From Sparassis latifolia (lineage: Eukaryota; Basidiomycota; Agaricomycetes; Polyporales; Sparassidaceae), in assembly GCA_018466975.1 (NCBI GenBank), contig CM031559.1, positions 2,356,001 through 2,420,000 of the forward strand: a stretch of 64,000 nucleotides of DNA, written 5' to 3'. Of the stretch, positions 29,469 to 42,574 are shown piece after piece. Numbering within the stretch: the stretch's first letter is position 1; the number at the start of each line of letters is the position of its first letter. The position numbers were made by a program, and so were the translations under genes. The notes beneath the pieces were generated by a model that saw only the letters and a program-made list of their open reading frames with translations, searched no databases and was not told the origin of the DNA.

Positions 29469-32400
29469 TTATTCCTCTTCACCTTCATCCTCCTCTTGTA
29501 TCGGATGCCGGAATGCAGGCCCAGATCGTCCTGCAGGGAGCTGCCGCCTTCCAGCCCGAGTGTCCGCTGGCTCAAACGAAGGCTCCGTAGGTAGGGGCGA
29601 GCTTCTCCCGACAGGCGAACGGCCAGCCTTCCCTCGAGTCCCCCTCCCTGCAGCACTTCCTGAACCAGAGCTAGTATTCGTCATTGTTCGTTTTCCGGTA
29701 GCACGACTGAATCCCCCTCTTGGTGGTGGCGACAATAATGGCGTATCCACTATTTGCGGATACGGTGACGTCGAACTCGACGCGATAGCGGGCATCTGAC
29801 CCAGCCCTCCGGCATACCCGGCATATCCAGGCCCGTCGTCATCTTCGTCCACCCAGTCTGACTCGTCACCCATACTGAGCGACTGACGCCCAGAAAAGAC
29901 ATCACGTATTCCGAGTGGGGCATCTGGGGCAGGAGAAATCGCAAGGACCTCGATAGCAGGGTGTGCCGACCGCGTCTGCCAACCGGGAGGCTCGAGACCC
30001 CATGATTTCTTCCAGCTTGATCTCCCGAAGGAGTTCAGATATCCGCTCCCGCTCGGGTTGCTAAATGGTGTTTGTCGCTTGTGCGCGACAAACGTGGTCG
30101 GTAAATGTGCCCGCCGGGGTCTCCTCCAACGAACGCCTTGGAGTGGGCTTCACTGGCGAGCTATTCCTACGGCCATCGCTCTCCGAGCTCATATGACGAG
30201 CCTTGACGCGACGAAGCCAAAGAATGGACGGAAGACGCAGAGTTCGACCGGAGATGAGATTGTGGTGCTGCTTGCATCTGTCGGATAACGCGCGTCGAAG
30301 AGCCCGATCCACCTCTTCTGTGATACTTCGGGAGCGGCGACGCAGTACGCGCAGGGTACATTGAGCCCGTGGAGCTCACAGAGGGAGATTTCCTATGCCG
30401 TTGCTGGTTCGTGAAACTGCGAACCGAAGACGGCCTCGAGACAAACTCCTCTCGCTCCGAATTTGGCGTATGGCTGCCAAAAGACCGGCGGGCCGGATCG
30501 TTCCTTTGGCGGGACATGCTCGCAACCTGGTCGGCCGAGAACGGCGGAGACTCCAGCATTGCAAACTGGGCAGAGTGCACAGACGAACGTCGCGAGTTGA
30601 CGCTGCTGGACCGACGCGATGACACCGACGCTCGCTTTGCGCGCTGTGCCTTCCGTCCAGTAGCGAACCTGCTTCGAGCCGCTACCGCGCCGCTTCGGGG
30701 CACCGCGGGTCCGCCCTGCGCAGGACTTGTGGTCGGGCTATTTAATGTCTGCGGGAATGACTGGCTTGCTGTCGGGATCACGATCTCCTCCTTCCGCTTC
30801 CCCTTCGGATCCTCCTTGAACCACATGCGGAAGGTGGAAAGCAAACTGGCTCGGTTCCGGTTACCGATTTTACTCCCAGATATATTCGGGAGGGCAGAAA
30901 GCGTGTCGGCGGGAGATCCGGTAGGCGGTGGGGAGCCCTTGGCTCCCGCCATGATCCACGGGGACCCCATGGCCGGAAGTTGCGCGTCCATACTAGAAGG
31001 GGGTGGCAGGAACCCTGCGTCCTTCATGGCACGCAATGGTGGCGTCTTCGCAGTCCTGCTGGAGCCACTCCCATGCGAGGGGCGGGATTCCTCGCCGCTC
31101 GTTACTCGCTTCTCGGAGTTTCGCTCCTTCTCGCGCACAACCTCAGTGGACTTCTTCCGTACCAACCCTGCTGCTTCGAGGGCAGTGGTTGCCCGCTGCA
31201 TGATACTAACGCTTCCCGACCGATTCTTGCGTCCTTTCGAGCCGGAGTTGGAGCTATTTGTGCTGCCTCCAGGTGTCGAAGGGTGCGAGCGAGTAGCTGT
31301 TTCTGCTATGGAATGGGATGGTGATAGAAGTGGGTTGTTGGGAGACTTCGTGCGTGGGGGGGTGGACGGGGTTACGGTGGACGCGACCGTAGGGGTCGGG
31401 GGAATGAACTGCAATTCTGGTGCTGAATACGCTGAGACTAATGTAGCGGAAATGGATGGGATGGATTCGCCAGGTGTGTTTGCGCGTGATGATACAGTCC
31501 CTTTGTCCTCGATTGGTGATTTACTATTTTCCATTTTCAATGCGTCATACCGCTTCAAGTCTTCTTGCACTTCCACTGTGTCTGGTGTTGACTTGGAAGT
31601 TCCTTCCTCAAGAGCCTTCCTCTCTGCCTTGCGTTTTAACAGCCACCACAAAGCACCTGTAGCATCACATGCATCCGTGAGTACTGAATGCACAATCTGG
31701 CCAGTGTCCAAGCCGAGGTTGCTCAATGAATTCAGGAGATCTCGCTCGAGCGGCGTGGAGAAGATGATTGGAGCAGGCGTAATCAACAAAGAGGAGAAGT
31801 CTTGTTGAGGCGCAGGCAGGATTGACTTGTCGAATGTTGGCGTTGAGGGGTCAGAGAGAGTGGAGGAGACGGATCGTCGCTTAGTGCGGGCCGGTGTCCG
31901 GGGAGGATAGGCGGGAGGGACCTTGGAGGACGCATTTGAACCGGAAATGGGACGCGAGAGCGACAGTCGAGGAGGTATCTGGTCGGGACTTGACGGCACT
32001 TCGCGGGGAGACGCTTCCTCCAGTTCGGGAAGCGTCTCAAGATCATCCTCAAGCAGAACGTTCGGTTGCGCGGCTCTGACCTGGTCGAGGAAAGACAGCT
32101 CGGCTTTGAGGATGCCCTCGCTTATTTCGGCATCTGGGTGGCTCTGCGTGCTAAAAGACTTATTTGTAGCGCGGTCGTCAGGCGTGACTGGTCCGGAAGT
32201 GGGGAATTCGGAGGAAGCGGAGTGATATGTAGAATGCGAATTTCCTGATGATGCTGAGGGTGGTTGCGACTTTCCTGCGGGCGACGCAGGACGAAGAGTG
32301 GGCGGGGAAGGTGGGCGCGAGCCAATAGGCGAACTGGTTTGAGACGCGACTGCGTGTATGGGCACAAGGGAACGAGGCGTGAACCAAGGGTGTGCCAAGA

Positions 32401-33406
32401 TCTGCGAGATTTGTGGTCTGACAGACGGGTCTACCTGCAGTATACTCTTAATCAAATCACGTGCCTCTGAAAAATCCAATGTGAGCAACGTCACGACGAG
32501 GAAGTCGTTCTGCATACCATCAGAAAGCCATTCTGGGTCTTCGAACACCCCCTTCACGACTTTCTCCTTCATCACGCTGTCGTCGTCGTCATCAAACGGC
32601 AGCGTGCCCGTCAGAAGAGTGTAGAGAATGATCCCCAGTGACCAAATGTCCACCTCTACAGTCATACGCTTCAATGAGAATCGACCTCACAGACTGATCG
32701 AACGCGCGGCTTGCCTGGACCGAGATACTTCTTGGCCAACAGCATCTCGGGAGAAGCGTACCCTGTGGTACCGCAGAACGTCTCCAGGAGCGTGCCCCGC
32801 TCGAACTCGCGCGTGAACCCAAAGTCGCCCAGTTTCACGCGACAGCGCTCGTCCAGAAGCACGTTCTCCAGCTTCAAATCACGGTGCACGATGCCCTTTT
32901 CATGGACGTAGGCAACCGCAAGACACAGTTGTCCAAATAACACGCGCGTCTCGGCCTCATCAAGGCGGCCCTTCTCCGCGAGGTAGTCGAAGAGCTCACC
33001 GCCGGAACAGAGCTCCGTAACGAGCCAGATATTGGACTCCGTGGCGATAACTTCGTAAAGCTGTGTTACATGTGGATGATGCAGCTGTCGATGATGGTGT
33101 ATCTCCCTCGTTAATGAGGCAGACATAGCCTTCGGGATCTGCTTGATTGCGACACGAGTGCCGGTTAGGCGGTGTACACCGAGACGTACTTTCCGTACGT
33201 TCCTGCAGAACGGCATAAGTTCATCACTTCCGCGGCATGACTCGTGGTCGCGTACCTTCTCCTATAACCTTCCCTAACGTATAATTGCCGACTACTCTGA
33301 TTCTCTGCGATGAAAGTTCCTTGCCCAGTTCATTATATGCGTTAGCGAGTTGTGCTTTGTGGTTCTGTGACAGAGACGTGGAATGCCGGTGGCCATCGGA
33401 AGTCAT
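29469..33406 (-). CDS. CAMK-type Ser/Thr protein kinase, Kin4-like, with long C-terminal tail
   Basis: The kinase probably acts in cell-cycle or polarity signalling, by analogy with Kin4. Minus-strand exons are 33406-33256, 33202-32715, 32655-32518 and 32466-29469. Domain signs: V-I-G-E-G at the end of exon 1, V-A-I-K-Q-I-P-K (VAIK Lys), H-R-D-L-K-L-E-N-V catalytic loop, K-L-G-D-F-G-F (DFG), F-C-G-T-T-G-Y-A-S-P-E activation segment, D-I-W-S-L-G and H-P-W-F ending the kinase domain near residue 320. The roughly 900-residue Ser/Pro-rich tail ends in F-G-R-S-S-W-K-K-S-W-G-L-E-P-P-G, D-E-S-D-W-V-D-E and a Glu-rich end at 29469. Intron 2 (32656-32714) uses a GC donor. Exon 1 plus exon 2 is one base short in the Gly-rich loop, and the tail changes frame near 30,185 and 30,110. 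Sequence errors are likely, but a pseudogene is possible. The Kin4 assignment is by overall resemblance. Confidence 0.85.
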
Positions 33407-36371
33407 ATCGACATATACAAGATTTCAGAAAGGAACGACACGGGCAATGCAGCCTCGGAGAATTTACAGTTCGGAACGGGTGGAGGGCGTGTGTGTCATG
33501 GTTACATTGAGTCACGCCTGTAAGTGACAGTTTGTCACGCTCCAAGTTCGCTCAAGACTTTTGAGTCTTGACTGAGTTCGTCAACTCATACGCAGCTGAA
33601 CAGTGGTCTTATGTGTACCAAAGGCTGGAATTGCGCTTAATGCAGAGTGGACGTTTCGCGTTATTTGAAGACAACTAACCGACGTACCTCCTACAGCGTC
33701 TCGCGTTACTCCGAGACGGCTCTGCCCCCGTCTTATTTGAAGGCGCGTATTGCGTCCAATCGAACATCTGACCCCGTGAGTTATTGAACCTAGACACAAC
33801 CATTTACTCTATCACATTATGGCGTGAAATGAACGTGAATGTTGACATGGTCGACTTGAATGATTCCGGTGAGTATCCCTTGTCGTTGGTCATTAAGTAT
33901 CAGTGAAATGCGTCAATCGAACCAAATATATCTACATTTCGAGCTAGGTATGCAGGCAGGTAAGTCTAATGCTAGCACTTGGATAACACTACTGCCATTC
34001 TACCCCACGATCAGAATTTTCGCTCGCGTTGGGTCCCTCGTGAGCCAAGTATTTTTAACGGATTGCCTCGGTATCATGTACCGGTCGCCTGGCCACAGTA
34101 TGAGGAACGTAGAAAACAACACGCAATTGCTAGAACAGTATTTGTTGACTATGCATTGCAGCCCGTGCCACTGGTCTAGCACCGCCAACAGGGCACATGA
34201 AGAATAATCGCAGTGACCGTTCAAACACTTACCTGCAGTCGTAACTGTTGACGTTATTTTTTCAAAGTCAAACGGTAAGCATGCGGTCAACATTACTGAG
34301 CACGCTGACGAGCATAACGGGCATCTTAGCAGTGACAGTTTGGACCGCATACAGGCTCTTTCCGAACACATATTCCCTGCTGAGTAGCATCGGAGAAGAT
34401 CGATGCGGCGTTTTCAGGAGTTCCAGCGCAGGACTTTGAAGTGAAACAGTGGAGTGAAGGCCCCGGGTCGACATCATATGCATGGACTTTTACTTTTCCT
34501 GGCATGCATTTCCTTCACAGAATTGAGCAGGATCTCAGTGGCAGTTAATAACGCGCAAGGCATTAGGGCACAGCTTATGGCCCATCTGATCGTGTGTAGC
34601 CTCTTCCACGCGACGTGCCCGATCGCTGTTTTAAGTTCAGGGATGCGGAGAAGCGTTGGTCTGCGCCCTGGAGGCTTTCATTGCACACTTCCCTCATTCG
34701 AACGGTCCGCTCCATCAGCACCCTCCATGCTCCACTCTTCGACTTGCTTTGGCAGCGAAGGCACCATATTCGCATACTCTCGATCGATCCAACAATACAG
34801 GATTCTTTTCTGATGCGCGCGTCCTCGGGGCCATCTAGGTGTGCCGCCCGATGACCCTAGGCGGAGAGCACAGCCACAGAATGATTTTTGTCTCAGTGAT
34901 TTGCGGCGCATTTTCCTCTATATGGCCGGAGGTGTTTCCCATAGGACTTCTCTGCACTGATGCATGTCTATCACACTTTTGAACAGCGTTGGTGAGCAAC
35001 TTTTACCCTCTCCCTGATCTATGCACGGTTCAGATAAGCGGCTAAGCCCTACATGCCTGGTCACCCTCCAGCCATGGACTTTACCCCCCCACGACCGTCC
35101 ATGTGGGTCACCTATCGCCAGCGAGGGGTAGCCCTACACCCTATGTCTACCTGCTGACGCCAGGCATGTAAGACAGCATGCTCCGCCTCCTTACCAAGTG
35201 TGCAGTGAGTTCCAGTATCCCCCTCACACTATGTCCGTCCGCTGACACAGACGCAGAGCCCAGGCTACTTGCACTTGGTGCTTGGAGTTCCTGCCTTCTT
35301 CGTGGAGCGCGACAGATGCTGCTGCACGGCGCGATTATCTGTGCCCTCCCCACCTGCAAGGTCCGTCCGCCCATTCAAACACACAGCGCAGCATACTGGG
35401 CTGTGTTTTTGAATTTTCTGCCCACAAGACAGACGCTGCTGCCTGGCGCATGACACTGTCCATCTGTGCGGCACGTACACCTGGCAGACCCCCCCCACCG
35501 CATGTGACTGCACGTCATACCCCAACGGGCCAGTCACATCGAGCGAAGCTCTCCAGCAGCACCGTCTCTTGTATGCAGCTGCACGACCCTTGCGAAACAA
35601 CCTGGGCCTGAGACATGGATCCGAGTCTCATGCAATTTGCTGTGTGTTCTTCCCAGTGCTTATTTCTGCGGGGCTTCGGATCGGTATAACCTCGCGCGGA
35701 TGTCCACTTCGCCTTCGTCTTCGCGCGGGCGTGATAGAGTTGTGCCTGCACCACGGCGCTTTGAGTCTTCCACAGTGAAAAGTTCTCACCACCGCCGTTG
35801 TGGTAACAGAACGGTGGGAAACCCTGCGCCAGCGTACTCACTGACTGACATCCAATTGCAAATCGCACACAGTGTGTTCTGTCTTGCCCAGGGCAGAGGG
35901 CAACGATAACGCGTGTAAAAGTCATCGAATTCGTGATATTCGTATTCAGTATCGTAAACTCGTTCTAAGTGCGAGGTAAGGAAGACGATAAAAAAGACAA
36001 TTTTTGCTACACGAGTGGTTAGTTCGAGAAGTTCGACAGAGAAGTATTCCAGGCAGAGAAATTACAGGATAAGAATTATAAGTAGAACTCCGTAAAGATA
36101 TGCACAAAGAAGCTGAAGTTGATAAACACAGAAAAAAGGGGAATCGGCCACAGAGGTGGAGAAATCTGAACGGGAAGGTAATAACCAAGGATCCCAAGAA
36201 AAAATATAAGCGGCTAAATATGTGCACAGAACGGGGCAAAGGGGAGCTAAGTTCCAGTGTCAATCCATGACGTAGAGAAACAAATAAGAGGAGCAACTCA
36301 GCAATAGACGTCTAGTATCATACTGAGACCACAGGTATAACGTGTAATAGATAGCGCTCATGAGGCAGCCG
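33407..36371. other. intergenic region, nothing recognised
   Basis: Short open frames occur on both strands (for example 34454-34813 + and 35515-35925 -), but none has a motif, convincing introns or a homologous look. A loose internal duplication with TCCGTCCGC and AGACAGATGCTGCTGC-like words lies at about 35,225-35,450. Promoter elements for the kinase gene (start 33406) should lie just to the right of 33,406, but no clear TATA or CAAT box is visible. Confidence 0.4.
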
Positions 36372-37917
36372 CTAAGGCGAGTGCGCGGAAAACGGAGTCT
36401 TGTATCGTGGTGGAGGTGTGGGGACGGCGGACGACGTGTGGCCTGATGACAAAGTGGAATGAAACCTATCCGATCTTCCTGTCGGCAGGTGCGCAGCGTC
36501 AATAGAGGGAATCCAGCGCTGGATCAGCTGGACCCTCCGCGCGTCCCTCTGCTTCTCCTTTTCTTTCTCGTCCGAGCTGGAGCTGCTGGTACGAGTCATT
36601 TTTAGAGGCGGCGGAGGGCTCGAGAGCCGGCGCGCCTTGCTGGGCATAGAGTGAGGAGCCTCTGCTCCTATCGATGAAGAGTGTGTGATAGCAGGTGTCG
36701 CGGTGCGTACGGAAGGCGTCATGGATCGTAAGTGAGGCGCAGTGGACTGGGACCGGGCGTGAAGGGAGCTAGTGTTCCCGCGCGCAAGGGGGGACTGAAT
36801 GGAAGGCGCGTAGGAAGCGCGTGTAGGAGAAGTCGGAGAAGTAGCGCCTGAACGTGCAGAAGGAAGAATAGAAGAAGTAGACTGAGGACGAGGAGGCGAA
36901 ATAAGGCCGCCGTTTTGGAGAGAAGAAATGGTGCCTGGGGGTGGCATCGCGGGTACCCCGAGGCTCGGTGCCACAGTCTTGATCTTGTGACGACTAAACT
37001 CTGCGCGAAGGGACTGACATTCCTGCGCCTTCGCCGAATATTGCGCTCGCTAGACAAAATAATGTCAATGACCATGCTAAATCGTGATAATGAAGGTACC
37101 GTACCACTCTGTGAATACCTAATCAGTACCTATATGCAAGAATGACAAGCTATGTACTCACTTGCGCAGTTCCGCCTCTAGCTGAGTCTTATCCGACTCA
37201 GCTTCCTCCAACTTCTGCCTGAGGTTCGCTTCGACACTCTTAGCATGCTTGGTGGCCTCAGAATGTGCGAGATGGTTCACGAGAATGGCACGTAGCAGGG
37301 CGGCGCTGAGCTGAAGAGAAGAGACCTGTACGTCCATGTCATGTATCAGCCAAGATCCCCTTGTTGAAGAGAACATCGACACGAACCTGATCATCGGGCT
37401 TGGAGTCAGACGTCAACCACACCTGAAGCTCCTTGTGGAGTGTCGTGACCTCCTCGACAGAACACTTCTTCGCTGCGACTTTGGCGACTTTGTACTCGAG
37501 CCGCCGCGCCTCTGCGCGTGTTTTGAGAAGGCCGGGGTTCAACAGCAAGATATCATCATCGCTCCCATCGGCAGGCTGGTGGTTGGCCTCGATGATACCT
37601 GTGCGGGGAGTCGCATAGCCGCTGGAGCCGAAGTCAAGACGAATCAAACGAATGTCGTCGCTGGTGAACTGCACGCGACAGAAAGGACAGGAGGGAGTAA
37701 GACGTGGCGACGTTTTCTGGAGTATGTTGTTGCAGCAGTCGAGACATAGTACATGTCCTACGAGTGGACGAACCAAAAAAAATTTGCTAAGACTTCGGCC
37801 GGAATAAAATTTCCATCTGATGCAAGACTCACCACAAGGAATGGAATGAGGGTAGTTGTGCGGGCCATACTCCTCTGCGCAGACGTCGCAGAGCGAGCCG
37901 GGATTAAGGGAAATCAT
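36372..37917 (-). CDS. RING-finger / coiled-coil protein, probable E3 ubiquitin ligase
   Basis: RING proteins recruit E2 enzymes for ubiquitin transfer. Minus-strand exon 1 (37917-37833) starts M-I-S-L-N-P-G-S-L and carries C-D-V-C and I-P-C-G. Exon 2 (37757-37387) completes the RING with H-V-L-C-L-D-C-C and C-P-F-C-R, giving a C-x2-C ... C-x-H-x4-C-x2-C ... C-x2-C pattern with an expanded first loop. Exon 3 (37325-37162) is a heptad-like coiled coil (A-N-L-R-Q-K-L-E-E-A-E). Exon 4 (37049-36372) continues the coil, then a Ser/Thr/Pro-rich tail with S-S-S-S-S-D-E-K-E-K-E-K. Introns 1 and 2 join in frame; exon 3 to exon 4 is one base out of phase, so a frame slip or unseen small exon is present. 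The product would be about 430 residues. The family beyond RING is not recognised. Confidence 0.75.
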
Positions 37918-40354
37918 AGGGAAGACCCTCGGTAAGTGAACAGAACTGAAGGAGGCAAGGGTTGATCATTGAACAAGACGGAGTCAAATGAGTCATGGAT
38001 TATAAGTAGCGCGAGAGCCATGGCTGCCCAAAACAGGCAGCATCACAAAGCATTCGGCTGCACCGCCCGCACGCGCTTCCTAGCCCATGCCCTCTGCCGC
38101 TGACCGACACGAGGTTTTCATTCACTCACCTTCAATAATGTTCTCTTCCCGGCCAGCCTCTGCCTCCTCCACACTTGTCAATATACTCTCCCCCACAGTG
38201 GTTGGCTCTCGCAGGGACCGGCGGCAGACTGCGGAACTAGAACTGGTCCTGCACGGGGCATGAGACTGGGTCCGAGGGATAATAGAGTTGCCATGTCTAT
38301 ACCTGTTCTTGACCTGAAAAGTTCTCGGCCAGTAAGAGAAGAGCCACGAAGTCCCTGGATGAAGCGGAGGAGCAACAGAGGTGAAATTTTCCGAGCAGCC
38401 GAAGTTTCTAGCTGCGCAAATTTAGGTCCTTCGCTAACAAATGTAACCAAAACTCGTCGCCGCCTTCCTTCATGAACATCATCCTCAGAATAATTGCTCG
38501 GTCACGACTTTCGGCTTTATGGTCTCACAATGGTTATGTTCTGTGTTTTCATCACCGGCGGATTCTGGCCCTGAAGGCCTGACCTTTCGACACGCATGAC
38601 ACATGATTTAACCGTGCCTCCAGGTGACAAATATTGTACGCGACAAACTCGACACCCTTTTGATCTCCTGATTCCCCCTCTTGTGTATACACCATCACTA
38701 CTGGTAAAGATCAAGAAATCGATAGTACGCTGACGTACTAACGTCTCTCACAGTTGACGGCACCATATAAGGGCCTACCGCCCTCATGATTCCACTGGCG
38801 GGAGCAAGACAATGGTGTTTCCACAGTTGGCTCAGTGCATTTATTTGCGATCGCTTGGTCGGTTCAAGAACTCCTCCTTCAACTGTTCGCCTGTGGTACG
38901 GCCTGAATTTGGCTTGCAAGCTAGCGATCGATCGACAGGCCTTTTACGTGCTGAGCAGAGTCGACGTGTCGTGGGCTGCAGCCCTCTCCTTCGTTTGTCA
39001 AGATTGTGTCCAAATACAATAATCGACCCCCTCGCCGTCGGCTTCTTGCTACATCCAAGTTGGCCTTTTTCGCGGCTCCGGTATCTGTAGGATCTAAGTA
39101 CATTTTGGCTATCCAGCATCCTTGTAATACGGTTATCTTCACACTGGATAACTTCGATCCACCCGGCCTCATCCTCGTCTCTCCCCGATTGACATCACTG
39201 CCAAAGTCCCCCCATCTCATCGATACGATGGCTCCCACATAGAAAGTTGTCGCAAAGGCTCGAAACATTCGAATTCGCCAACACCCAAACGTCACTGATC
39301 ATCGCTCCTGGACTGCAATGACGCAATGCTACAAATATCCCGAAGTTGGTTGCAGGAAAGTTTCATTTCAGCTGCGGCCTTCGACTTCCGATTGCGCCAT
39401 GGCTCGAATACGGGATCCGCTGGCCCGAGCAAATCCGTGGGCACGTTCGTATTAGGCATCGCCGGGCGAATCGGAATGTGAGACGCTGCGACCATTGATT
39501 ATCGACGATCATCCGCAATGGAAAGTACCCTCGGTGTCTCCGATGTCTTCGTCTTCATCGGGTCTTCATGGCATCCCTCGTTCCAGGATCCAGCTTGCCG
39601 CGGGCTCCAACTTGGGCTCCCCAGCTCTCGCCTTCAATATTCTAGCTCTTGCTTCTGCGCGTTCATGCATGGAGTGTGCTCATAAATTCAGTCATCATCC
39701 CGCATGCGGATCTCGGAACGTATTTTCGGAACATCGCGCTTCGCTGGAGATTGGCACAGGAGATGGCCATGGGGTCTGATAGGCTCCACCATTCAGTCCC
39801 CCCTCTTCATCGGACGGTCTGTTCCTTACTGAACTCCCTTCTGAATCCTTACACTGTGGCGTCTCCCGTAATTTGGCGCTGTCCTCTTCTGGTTCCGTGC
39901 CTTCAGAGTGCTTCCCCGTTCAGCTTCTGCGGCACCCGACCACCCGACGGCGTCCATCCGCAGCTCGCCGGGCAGGTTCTTCGTCCGACACGCGTTCGAC
40001 CGTGCGAGCCGCAGCGCGGTATGGGAATATGGGCACTCTCTCACGGAATGTTGACTTGCTTTGTTGCCGGGAGTTGTGGAGGCGTGCCTCGCATTTTGCG
40101 CGCGTTCGCGTTTTGCGTCCGCGGGACCCTCCGATAAGGCCACGTGTTGGTCTTCCATGTCGCTGCATGCAATTCGCGGGAGTGGTATCGCGCTCGAGGT
40201 TCGCGCGACGACAATATCAATTTGTTTTTTTATTTTCTACAAGAGCGATAGTGCAGGGTCGATTTCTACACGTGTCTCTCGCGGTCGACGGACATAAGTG
40301 ATGTGTCGTCAAAATGGCACTCAATATGCAACGACGCAGACAAGCGATGACATC

Positions 40355-40924
40355 TCACATGCAACACACTCCATCCGTGGTGCGACGCCGATAACTATGG
40401 CCATCGCTCCGCCACGTTTCGCGGAGGTATTCGTCATGATTTGCGGGTCTGTGATGCCCAAAACGCACTGAGGCTTGACGGCGAAGAGTCATCGCAGATA
40501 AGGTGCTGCTGTAACCTGTCCCACGTATTTCTGAGGAAGACCGAAGATGAGGTGCGGCTGCGCCCTTCGCTAGATGCACTATCGATAAGAAATATATATG
40601 ACGGTGAACATGCTGTCGAGGTGAAAGATAGCTTACACGTGAGGCTGTGCGGCTAGACGGGTCGTTCATTGACCGAGCGGAGTAGAGGTGAAGACCAGCA
40701 TCAGAGAGCTCGCCGCGTATTGAGACAGATTCACGAGCGAAAACAATCGATAACAAGAAAAAGAGAAGACAAAGGACGACGACGGAGATCAAATGGCATC
40801 CCGCTGGGACCAAGAAGGGCGAAGGTGCTGCGCCTCCTGTGCCTTCAAGCTTCAGGATCCACTGCAAGGGCGATGGCCGAAATGACAGCGGGTACTGCCG
40901 CCCATGACCACCTACGATACGCAT
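40355..40924 (-). CDS. weak hypothetical ORF with one membrane-like segment
   Basis: A 189-codon minus-strand frame. It has one strongly hydrophobic stretch (V-V-V-L-C-L-L-F-F-L-L-S-I-V-F-A) near residue 50. GT and AG signals at about 40,640 and 40,583 allow a spliced version. Nothing in it is recognised. It may be non-coding. Confidence 0.2.
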   Translation of the reverse strand: MRIVGGHGRQYPLSFRPSPLQWILKLEGTGGAAPSPFLVPAGCHLISVVVLCLLFFLLSIVFARESVSIRGELSDAGLHLYSARSMNDPSSRTASRVSYLSPRQHVHRHIYFLSIVHLAKGAAAPHLRSSSEIRGTGYSSTLSAMTLRRQASVRFGHHRPANHDEYLRETWRSDGHSYRRRTTDGVCCM

Positions 40925-42550
40925 CCAGTCCGGCTGCAGGGAGGAGACGAACCCGATCGTCTATGCACGCTGTCCGAACGTCTCTCCACTAAATATAGAC
41001 ATTGATGGTAGTAAGTGGGTGTCCAGAGCGCAAATTCGGTGAGGGCAAAAAAATCGCACCAAGTATGAGTAATGCTGCCCACAGTAGTACTGCTCGTGAT
41101 GCGGCAAGTCATGTTTGGATTTATTCTTGAGTATGTTAATAGTGAGCGCACACTGGGCGCGATGCGGGTGCGACAGGGGTGCAGGCTTTGGACTAGAGCT
41201 CTGGCCGCATCTCGAAGTTCAGTAGATTGATAACCATCTTCATGTTAGTTAAAACCTTAGTTGTGACATGCCCGCAGAAGTAGACCCGGAAGACGGAAGG
41301 GAACGAGATAGTTCGCGCCATTGGGGTGAGTGGCATAGGGCAACACAGAGAAGGAATGATAGACCAAGACCACCAGTAAAACAAGAGATCGACATTTTTC
41401 AATACCTTCGTGAGGCGAAGAGCCAAACCCAGAAGAAATATTGCTGAACAACCAACAAACTACTCGTACAAGAGTTCCGGGCTAGAAGACGCGTATCCGA
41501 TGGCCAGTAGTACCCGAGGAGTAACCAGAAGTGTCTTCATTCAGCCATACAGTAGAGGAAAGGCGGCACGAATGTCATTTGAGGGAATACAGGACCTGCA
41601 ATATGAACCCAAGGGGTTCGTGGTCCATCGTCTGATCCGATCGATGTCCTCGCGGACCCAGCTCTGCCATTGCGCCTGGAATGACGCTCCTGTCCTAAAA
41701 CTTATTGCGATGAGAAAAGGGATTGCAGCCTGGTAGGTGTGCTGTCAGAGGCCATTCGAGTGTACATACAGTTCAGTGGCCATCCTCCATACGATAATGA
41801 CACTGTGGAGAAATACATCTTCTTGAGATTTTCACACGTCAATCGTATACAACAGAAGCAAGGAATCTGCACTCACAGCACCCAAGCGCTAACGCCCCAG
41901 AAACATCTCCGTTGACCCACGAGAAACCTCAAATAGAATAGGGCCAGAGTCGAAATCACTTCCCTATTGCAACAAGAAGCTGAATGGAACTTATCTCATA
42001 GAGCCCATTTGGCGAATACGAGAAGTACTTGCTCGGAGAGCAAGCTCTCCCGACCCAAAAGTGAAAGTGTCCTTTTTACACAGTTGTTGAGCGCTATTTG
42101 TTTTGTGGCAATTCTGCCCGCTCTCGTCTCCGAGCAAGTTCCGCCGCCGTCTGGCGGCCTTTCGAATTTGGGGCAATTTGAGCGACAGGCACCGAATTTG
42201 ACGGCTCCATTGCGATCCGGTGGTCCTGTACCTTCCAACGATATTCTCGGCCAGTGTAGACGAAATAGGGGTTGGTGCTGAGATGTTAGTAAAGAGCTGA
42301 GGCCGATGAAATTGTTGTGCATGTGTATGCGCATTCGCATAGACAGAGAAACGCTAGGAACGAGAAAGTAATGTTCGCTTCAAGAACTGGGAGCCTGAGG
42401 TCCTCAGCTTCACAAAAATTTGCAAACACCAAGAATTTTATGGCGTCAGAGAGGCATTGTTCATGGTTGACGGCGACGCAGACGAGTGACCAGTTCTGCG
42501 TCGCTTGCTCGCTGAGTTCCGCTCCACCGGCTCCCGCCGGAAACACTTGT

Positions 42551-42574
42551 GTGGTGGTGGTGGTGGTGGTGGTG
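42551..42574 (+). repeat. (GTG)8 microsatellite
   Basis: Eight perfect GTG triplets. No gene is recognised around it. Confidence 0.95.

Noticed and set aside
30369..31808. A 479-codon open frame on the plus strand
   Set aside because: It lies antisense to the Ser/Pro-rich tail of the kinase, whose minus-strand frame ends in conserved family motifs. The plus frame has no recognisable domain, and its openness follows from the codon composition of the other strand.
37060..37100. A 4-base microexon CATG that would fix the RING exon phase
   Set aside because: It would require a 23-base intron, shorter than any other intron here. A base error or another small exon is more likely.
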